The position numbers and the translations under genes were made by a program. Below are positions 56,370 to 64,000 of a DNA stretch of 64,000 bases, in pieces (position 1 is the stretch's first letter; each line of letters starts with the position of its first letter). The notes under the pieces are model-generated. The model was not told the origin of the DNA. It did no database searches and saw only the letters and a program-made list of their open reading frames with translations. The stretch comes from Escallonia rubra (taxonomy: Eukaryota > Streptophyta > Magnoliopsida > Escalloniales > Escalloniaceae), in NCBI GenBank assembly GCA_033065855.1, contig JAVXUO010002960.1:1-64000 (forward strand). Direction: 5' to 3'.

Positions 56370-59300
56370 ATTAAATTAATTAAAGGGGGCTATTTTTATT
56401 AAATAGCATTATTTTAGTGATAATTAAGTGTTAGAGAGTTAAATAAGGGGTTAGTGTGGCCTTAGGGGTCAAAATGTAATTTTACTAAAATAGTGGGGTC
56501 AAAATTTTAGAAAGCTAGAGGGCAAAAATGCAATTTTAGAAAATTTGATGAGTGGCAAGAAAGGTGTCATGAGGGAGGGAAAAATTTTAAAAGTGATGGA
56601 CACATCCTACTTAAAAAAAAGGTGACTAAGTAATTGTTAAAAAAGGAATAAGAGAATGTGGACTTGAATCAAGAAAAAAAAGGAAAAAGAGAGAAGTGAA
56701 CAGTGTCGTGAAGAAAAATAGAGGAGGAAGAAAGAAGAGAAAATAGGGGAGAAAAGAGAAAGATAGAAGAAGAAAGAAAAAGGAAGAGGAAGGAAGGAAA
56801 AAAAAAAGCTATCAAACCCTAAAAAGGGAAATCCCTATCTCTAATTTAATTGCTAGATTGTGTATATTATGTGTGTACTTTTGGGGGGATGAATTAATGT
56901 GTGCGTGAGGGTGATGTGTGTGTGAGTGTGGCCAGGGGGTGTGGGAATGGTGTGGAGAGTGAAAAGGGAAGGGGGTAGCTGTGGTAGCTACTAGTAGAAG
57001 TGAGGGGGGAGGGGGAGGCTGTGAGGGGGCCTGTGTGGGTTTGGTGTGCAAGCGTAGCACACTGCTGCTATGGTCGTAGTCTTGCTGCGTTTGGGGTGTT
57101 GGGAGATGGTGGAAAAAGGGTAGGGAGAGGGGTGGTGTAAGTGTGGGGGATGGGATGTGAGTGAAAGTAGGTAGAAGAGGGAGGTATGGAGGACTGAAAA
57201 TGGAGAGGGAGGGGCACGACAACAGTAGCAGTAGTTGGGATGCTGCTGTGGGGGTGTTACGGTAGAGGGGAATGGGGAGGAAAGGGGTGGGTGTTGGTGG
57301 GGAGGGTGAATTTGTGTGTGTATTAGGGTGTGAAAATGAGGGAAATTCGGGGGGAGGTCCATGGCAGTGAAAGGGGAAGAGGGAAAGACTCAGCAGTGGA
57401 GAGGGGAAGAAGAAGAAGTGTAGGGATGAATAATGTGTGTTTTGATTCAAAGTTAGGTGAATAATGACTGTAATCGTCACTAAAAGTGGTAGGTGGAATG
57501 CAGTCCAGTATTGGAATTTTAAGAAAATATCTAGAGTCAAAATTGGACAAAGTACAAAAAAAAAAGACCCTAGTTATTTTCATAAGATTTATAATGTGGA
57601 AAAAACTTCGATTTTTTCGAGGTTGGAAAGGGGGTTAACGGTTACAGTTATCGTGAAATTTCGTGGTGAATTTAAAAAATAGCAAACTAACGATGTTTCG
57701 TGCAAAAATTTTATGAGGACCCTAAGATGCTGAGATGTTCCATTTCCCAAAATTTTGCACCGTTCCGAAGTTGATAGCTCTTCTTAACCGAACTTGCTTG
57801 TAAGTGCTTGGTCCGGACACTGGTTCGGCATTTTTGGACAAAAATTCTCTAAAATACTTTTAAGCTCAAAAAATGAATCCGGAATGCTTAAAATAGCGTA
57901 AGTGTTTTTGAGATTTTTTTTCGGTGCCTAAAATTCCTAGAGGTGTTTTGGTAATTTGCCACCTAAAAGGGGTATTTTTGTAAATTTTCCTATAAAAATT
58001 TTCAAAGGATTTTTTGGTCCGAAAATGAATGTAGTACACCTAAAAAGTTGTTTTAAGGCGGTTTTGGGGGTGTTGATGGTGTAACGGCCATTAGGGGATA
58101 TTTTGGTAATTTGTGATATTGGCGCTAAATTTTTGGGACTGCGCATAATTAAGCGCCTGGAGTGATGGGAAGCGAGGGATGGTTTTAATACGCTAAAAAT
58201 GAGGTAGTTTGCTGTCATTGATGAATCGATAAGGCTAGGTTAAGGATCCGACTATCAGATTAGAATAACTAATCGCCGTAAGACGCTATGAACAGTTAAA
58301 TGGGAAGGGATAGAATAAAGTGTGTGTAGATATTTGAACGATGCCTGACGAGCAATGTCTTATTTGGTAGGGTGATCCCGCTCGTTGAGATCAAAGGTTG
58401 CGAGTTGCGTTGGCTATAAGCCATACATGTAAGGACAATGCGGTTCTGATATACTAGTTCATTGCTTCGATTAGCATGCCACGTGATGACGTTAATGTTA
58501 AACTCTTGTTGTTGTGATTGGACACTTGTAGTCATTGTGACCGATATTCATTTATTTGAATATGTTGTTGAGGACTTAAGGTGAAATTATTTTCCCTCAG
58601 TCCGCTCCATTGACGAAGTTTGGTAAGAATCACTCGTGTCTCAGTAAGCTATGGTTCGAGTCGATTAACATACCCGGTGTTGCTGATGATGTGGTTTTGG
58701 GTTTGTTGTGTGATGGTTGTAAGATATTGGCAAATTCTTGATAGCCGATATTTCTCCTGGTTAAGAACACCATTGAGGACTTGTGGTTAAATTTCTCCCA
58801 TGTTCGCCCTGTCGTTGATTGATGATGTTGTGTAGAGATTGTGGGGTTGTTGTTATTGTATATCGGCAATTGTTGATGGTCGATATTCCTCCTATGTAAG
58901 AACGTTGTTGAGGGCTTGTGGCAAGTTCTTCTCAAGTCCGCCCTGTTGATGATGTTTGTGCTGAATTCCTTTGGTTATATTTGAACACCAGTTAATCTTT
59001 TGACCCGGTATCTCTTGTTTAGGTTGTGCTGTTGAGGATATAAGGTGGAATAATTTCCCCTTCATCCGCCCCGTTGATGAAGCCTTGTTATTCTAACTGT
59101 AACGCGGTTAGGGACAAACACTCTTTGTGAGTTCCCTTCTTGATGACATCGTCTCTTTGATTATTTGAGACTGAGATGAACATCCCGTATAATGAGACAT
59201 CAAAACGAGGAGGATGGAATTTGAAACATGATCACTACCCAAAAAGGATGTATGGCGCTCGAGTCGAGTATGTCGTGTCTAGTCAAGTCCAATCTGTCGT

Positions 59301-60040
59301 GTCTGAGTCTGCATTGCATTTGATTTTATTTTGATGTTAATGATTTTAATGACTTGGATTTCATTGATGTTTACTTTTGCCATTCTTGTTTTAGGGTTCA
59401 CTTGCATAGTCAGTCAGTCTTGTCCATGAGGAGGTGACAATGATGCTACTCTGTTTGGCCTTAAAGCTGCTCAGTCTGACGAAAGAAAAATATTGTTTGA
59501 CAAATTATGTTGATGCTAAAATTTATTGCAAACTCTTGATTCATTGTTATCATTGAGATGATTGTTATTCTTTCGAGACCTTCGAATCACTTGTACATGA
59601 TACTCCTCGTGTTGTCTTTACCGGGCGATTTACGCTAAATCCTTATGTTGTGTTGTGCAGGTTATAAGATTGACCAAGGAGAACCCTGGGAAGGGAAAGG
59701 TAGCAAAAGCTAGAAAAGCTGAGCGAGGTGATAAGTTAAGCGAGGTGAGACGAGTTAGAAAAGGTAAGGTAAAGGTTGAGCTACGAGGTACATCGAGAGG
59801 AGCTACACGACTACAGTCGTGTATTATGTTGTAGTGTTTGCGATGCTTAAGGAGTTGAAAGTCTTCCACTACAGTATGATATATGTTTGTAAGAAAATTT
59901 TTGTAAGGACGCATTTTAGAGCGTTTATTTATGATTAATGATGTACGAAGGTGCAGTTGCTATGTATTCTACATAGGGTTTGATTGTGATTATGATCGAT
60001 AACTCAGTCTGGTGATGTCACTAGGGTTGAGGGTGTCGCA
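56370..60040 (+). mobile_element. LTR, right copy (5' LTR by position)
   Basis: Ends GGGTGTCGCA at 60040, followed three bases later by an initiator-Met primer site, so it is a 5' LTR in plus orientation. The left boundary is approximate. It includes a leader-like part (56640-57420), the segment similar to 51200-53282, and a four-fold internal repeat. A 242-codon minus-strand frame (56812-57540, Pro/Ser/His-rich) is the complement of a G-rich leader, not a gene. Confidence 0.6.
58510..59095 (+). repeat. Four diverged copies of a ~120-bp unit in the LTR
   Basis: Each unit carries GTTGAGGACTTAAGGTGAAAT-like and TTCCCTCAGTCCGC-like blocks followed by TTGATGAAG (about 58565, 58770, 58908 and 59030). 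The left LTR copy has one such unit near 52390-52440. Confidence 0.75.
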
Positions 60041-60043
60041 AGT

Positions 60044-60055
60044 TGGTATCAGAGC
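60044..60055 (+). other. Primer-binding site, initiator tRNA-Met
   Basis: TGGTATCAGAGC, the standard plant iMet primer site, three bases after the LTR end. It shows that the internal region of an element once followed. Only about 180 bases of it remain before 60233. Confidence 0.85.
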
Positions 60056-60232
60056 TTAGGTATATGATTCTGTAGCCTTTTGAAGTGTCTGGTGAAACGC
60101 CTAAGTCGTCGATGAGAAGAGTAGAAGAAGAATTTTGATAATTTAGCTGAACTAGGATGATGGTTGAGATACGCAGGCCGAGGTTGGCTAAGGCATATCT
60201 ATATTGCTGCCAGGAATGGAAGAGAAACTAGT

Positions 60233-61880
60233 TGTGTAACACCCCGATACTTTTAAGGATCTAATTAGAAATTTTAGCAGCGAATATATTTTTAGCGACA
60301 AAGATTTTGTTAGCACCGATATTTTTAAGTAGCGACCATTAGCATCAATAAATTTTTTCTTTAGTAACAGTGTACTTAATAGCGACGTTTTGACAAACAA
60401 GATAGCGTAATAACCCGTTGATAATTTTCTTAACACATAAATTATCATAAAGATTTATTGTTGGACCATTTTCAAGTTAATAATTTCAGTTAAGAAGTTT
60501 TAGCGACAAAAGGGTGAGAAGGTTTTCTTGTCTTTGTCCAATTAGGGTTTTGGGTTATATATAAGCATGATATTCTCTGGCAGCCGACCCTAAAATTTCC
60601 CATACCTCCTGTAAACGGCTGAGAGAGGAAGAGAGATACCGAGGGAGGAAAAAGGGAAGGAGATGTGTCGAAGTCTGGCGAAGAGTCTAGATTTCGGTAA
60701 GACTTCTACCTTCATTTGTCCTAAATTAGTCTATATATATATATATATATATACATAACGGCTGATAGAGGAAGAGAGATACCGAGGGAGGAGAAAGGGA
60801 AGGAGTTGTGTCGAAGTCCGGCGAAGAGTCTAGATTTCGGTAAGATTTCTACCTTCCTTTGTCCTAAATTAGTCATGCGTGGGTGAGAGAAGTTTGCTGG
60901 GTTGCCGTGGTGGTTTCGTGGGTAAGCAGCCATGGCTGCCTCAAAAGCTGTGAGTAGAGAGAGAGAGAGACATGCTGTGTGGGTGTAGAGTGTGTATATT
61001 ATTTGTATGAGGGTTGTAGGTGATCGGTGTGTGTGCATGCTGTGTATTTTGGATTTGTGAGTGTGAGTTGTGTGCTTGTGTGTGTGTGTGCCGTGAAGGA
61101 GGAAGGGGGGTTGCCCCTAGGATCAACATTGATTTTTTATTTTCTCTGTTATGTATATTGCCGTGACTGCTACGGAAATGATTAGAAAGTATTCTCTGAA
61201 ATAATTTGTGCTCGTGTTGAAATCTTTTTGAGAATTCTTCAATGCATTCTGGAAAGAACTGTCTCAGATGATCTGTGTACGTTTTGAAATTCTTTGGAAA
61301 ACCATCATCGTATTTTGGAATGATGGCTTTGAAGATGATCTTTTATTAATCGTTCTGGAACCCATCCTAAGTATTAATGTTTATTTTGGTATTTGATCCT
61401 TTTGAAAATTATTGAGTTTTTGACCGTTTGAAGTATTCTGAAAATTTTCGTCGGTTGGATTCTTTGGAATCGTTTTGTGATTCTTTTGTTAGTCTTTGTA
61501 TGACCTTACTGAGCTCTCAAAAGCTCACCCTTTGTTTGATTCCCTTCTGCAGGTAATGATCAGTTGTAGCATGTTCGGGGTTGGGATAAAGTCTGTGTGA
61601 GATTCCGGTGAGCCCACCACTACTGTGTAGTGAGACCCCTGCGTGGGTCAGTATTGTCAACTCGTTCTATAAGGACTCGAGTTGTAAAGAACCTAGGTCT
61701 TAATAGTTCAAGTCTAATCAGTTTTGTAATATTGTATGTGAAGAATTGGAGTTGATATCAGATTAAATGTTTTGAAGTATGTGTTAGTGAACAAGATCTG
61801 ATAGGTTTGATGTGATCCGGTAGGTTAACGACCCGAGAGTTCGGGGCGACGGAGCTCCGGATTTCCGGGGGTGTTACACA
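60233..61880 (+). mobile_element. LTR, 1,648 bp, plus orientation
   Basis: Ends TGTGTAACACCCCG and GGGGTGTTACACA are near-perfect inverted matches. A TATA-like TATATATAAG lies near 60556, about 320 bases in. The leader carries a duplicated block. The flanks (CTAGT and GACCC) do not match, so this is not a simple solo insertion. The right end lies inside a hAT gene, the left end against another element's leader. Confidence 0.7.
60615..60873. repeat. Tandem duplication in the LTR leader
   Basis: A block from ACGGCTGAGAGAGGAAGAGA to CCTAAATTAGTC occurs twice (about 60612-60731 and 60757-60873), separated by a short TA run. Each copy holds a donor-like TTCGGTAAGA. Confidence 0.85.
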
Positions 61881-63705
61881 GACCCTCTGCTCTCTTATAC
61901 TTACTCAACTCAGTGTCTATTGCATCTTGCACTGCCATGTCCAGGTTCAACATTTGAATGCAATCATACAAACCCGTCATAACCGTTTCATCACTTTCAA
62001 TGTCTGGGGTAGAGTAATAGTACTCCGGGTTCAAGAAACAACCAGCTGCATGCAAAGGACGATGGAGTTGAACACTCCATCTACTATCAATAATCTCATA
62101 AACCTTCTTGTACTTCAACTCATTCCCTTGAAAAGCACTTGCAATAGCATCTTTAACATTATCCATAGCCTTGTAAATGTATCCCATTGGAAGTTTTCTC
62201 TCACCATCAACCAATCTAAGTACCGAAATAAGAGGGTACGCTACCTTGAAGTATATACAACATTATTCCAAAACGAAGACATCAATATTATTTTTGCCAC
62301 TCTTTTTCCTTGTAGCTCCTTTGACCATTTGCTATTAGCCCACTCTTCCGATGGAAACATTTTTTTCAAGTTATTTTGCTCTTCATGGATCCTTGATAAA
62401 GTGATAGTGGTTGTTGCAAATCTCATTTTTCCATGCCTAAGCAATTCTCTTCTTGCAAATTTCCTTAACAAGTTTACAACACTCGAGCGATTATATATGT
62501 AACCCGTTCAGAGCAAGAGCCATTTCAAATGTTGACTTCATCTTAGCTAACTTAAATATGTCCTCTAAAATCAAGTCAATGCAATGCGCAGCACGTGGTG
62601 TCCAAAACAAGTGTGGATAATCACGCTCCAATAACTTGCCTATCAAGCAAAATTGCAAATAAATTGAAAAATTAAATGTCGAACTATCTATTAGCTAATA
62701 ATGTTGTGTACTTATTAAAACTTAAGTTACTTGAGCCACACTATATGTTAAAATATACTAACCTACCTTTACGTTGTTTGAGGCACTGTCGGTGACAACT
62801 TGAACCACATTTTTCGGGCCGACCTTCTCAACAGTCTTCTTAATCAAGTCATACATCAAGTCTCCGGTCTTTGAATGTTCGGAAGCATCAACGGACTCAA
62901 GAAACAAACTTCCTCTAGGACTATTGACTGAAAAATTAATTAAAGTCCTTTCTTTCTAGTCCTTCCAACCATCACACATAATCGAACAACCTGTTTTCTC
63001 CCACTCTTCTTCACGATCCTTCATCAACTTACGTGTATTATCCACCTCTTTCTGCAGTAAAGTAACTATAATCTCATGATAACTTGGTGGTTTTAAACCC
63101 GGACCATGTTGACCAATAGCCTCAACCATAGCCCCAAAGCTGCCAAAGTTCACGGCGTTGAATACAATCCCCGCGTCATAAAAGAATCTTGCTATTCAGC
63201 TACAAGCCCGATTTCTCACCTCCTTTTTCGCTTCTTCATTTTCAAACACTGTGGATTGCTTTATCCTTATCTTTCTCACTACCTCTTCCGGATCTGGGGT
63301 GAAGTACACTTCCATTGGAAGGGCCTTTGGATTCCTACGAAGAGGTTGACAAGAACTCCCAGTGGATGAAACTCCCTTCTTCTTGGATATCTCAACTACA
63401 TCATCGTTCTCATCATCTTCTTCATCATTGAAAACGTTATCAAAATCTGGTACGCACTTAGCTAGTTCTGTCTTTTCTTTGACAGACTGTAGCAAATCCG
63501 TCATCTCATCTCTTACATGTTGTGGACACTCTCGGCATGTTAAAGTATTCATATAACCCCCAGCAAGGTGTTGCTTATGTCGATAAATGCCGCCCTTTGT
63601 AAATTTTTGACAAAAATTACAAGTGACTGCATTTTTATTACTCGGATTAGCTGTACGTCCATAATTCCAAGTCGGGTCCTTTGAGTTCGTACTTGGTGTC
63701 GACAT
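61881..63705 (-). pseudogene. hAT-family transposase gene, broken
   Basis: Minus strand from ATG at 63703-63705. A BED-type zinc finger (TWNYGRTANPSNKNAVTCNF, then CNFCQKFTKGGIYRHKQHLA) lies near residues 10-50, an acidic linker near 90-105, then from about 63190 to 62770 a DUF659 domain (FGAMVEAIGQHGPGLKPPSY, EEEWEKTGCSIMCDGWKD, SPRGSLFLESVDASEHSKTG, VVQVVTDSASNNVK). The downstream hAT part runs from about 62640 to 61881 (MFPSEEWANSKWSKELQGKR, MGYIYKAMDNVKDAIASAFQ, SRWSVQLHRPLHAAGCFLNP). In-frame stops occur after NRACS (63196) and after DGWKD (62956), with more near 62400-62520. A gap at about 62640-62765 may be an intron. The C-terminal dimerisation domain is missing, because an LTR begins at 61880. 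Not functional. Confidence 0.85.
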
Positions 63706-64000
63706 GTATAATCCTGAGATTAAATTATTATCAAAACTCAGAATGTGTGTCAGAAGAAAAAACTAGACTACTAGAGTAACAAATAAATGAACATATATAT
63801 GAACGAAAAACATGTCAGTTACAAGACATACAATGGAGCACCCCTGCACTTTCCTAGCTATAGTGCTCTGTCGTACACTTCCTTTTCAATATGCTAACTT
63901 TAAAAAGCAGATAACGTGACGGAGAGACATGTACTTCCCATATATTTAGCTTGCTATCATAAGTTGTTGTCGATGTACGCTATGAACGCTATTCATAGCT
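63706..64000. other. Upstream of the hAT gene; nothing recognised
   Basis: Probably leader and 5' end of the hAT element. No terminal repeat was identified before the window ends. Confidence 0.3.

Noticed and set aside
56812-57540. 242-codon Pro/Ser/His-rich minus-strand frame
   Set aside because: Complement of a G-rich LTR leader; low complexity and no domain.

Overview
This is nuclear DNA of a flowering plant, probably a eudicot with a large, repeat-rich genome. The signs are plant LTR-retroelement lineages (Tat/Ogre-like and chromovirus-like Ty3/gypsy), an L1-type LINE, Mutator-like and hAT DNA transposons, and one intact plant-specific receptor kinase gene. I cannot name the species. No rRNA gene, tRNA gene or CRISPR array was recognised. 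The two tRNA-like matches are primer-binding sites of retroelements.

Layout. 1-9792: a minus-strand LTR element with very long LTRs (3.3 kb, full of tandem repeats), a tRNA-Arg-type primer site and an uninterrupted gag frame, but no pol. The window begins inside its 3' LTR. 10255-12867: the only convincing host gene, an intronless G-type lectin S-receptor-like kinase on the minus strand. 13652-14651: a 1,000-bp Mutator-like non-autonomous element with a 10-bp target duplication. 15044-19503: a decayed LINE on the minus strand, probably continuing at 20541-20876 and 31271-31486. It is split by a TIR element rich in TACCCG motifs (19504-20540) and by a complete-length Tat-lineage element (20877-31265, target duplication GGAAC). 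The Tat element carries an antisense accessory ORF region and a 13-bp minisatellite.

31487-41589: an LTR-like block holding a solo LTR (33767-41018), which itself contains a second solo LTR of the same family (37909-39948) and two unusual elements side by side (33906-35648 and 35677-37606). These two are bounded by TA microsatellites, have inverted ends and are studded with a 23-bp near-perfect palindrome. They are the most interesting structures in the window. 41590-44191: a decayed Mutator-like transposase gene. 44192-49640: a plus-strand chromovirus-like gag-pol remnant, split by a solo LTR at 47219-49133 with a perfect CCCAC duplication.

49641-60232: more LTR material. Two diverged LTR-like segments (51200-53282 and about 56370-60040, the second followed by an initiator-Met primer site) flank a CA-rich LTR and a minus-strand chromovirus pol remnant. 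60233-61880: a plus-oriented LTR abutting a broken hAT transposase gene (61881-63705, minus).

How it fits together: apart from the kinase, the window is a stack of nested insertions of different ages. LTR differences of roughly 1.3-1.4% put the two main LTR elements (1-9792 and 20877-31265) at about half a million years, assuming 1.3e-8 substitutions per site per year. The solo LTRs and pol remnants are older.
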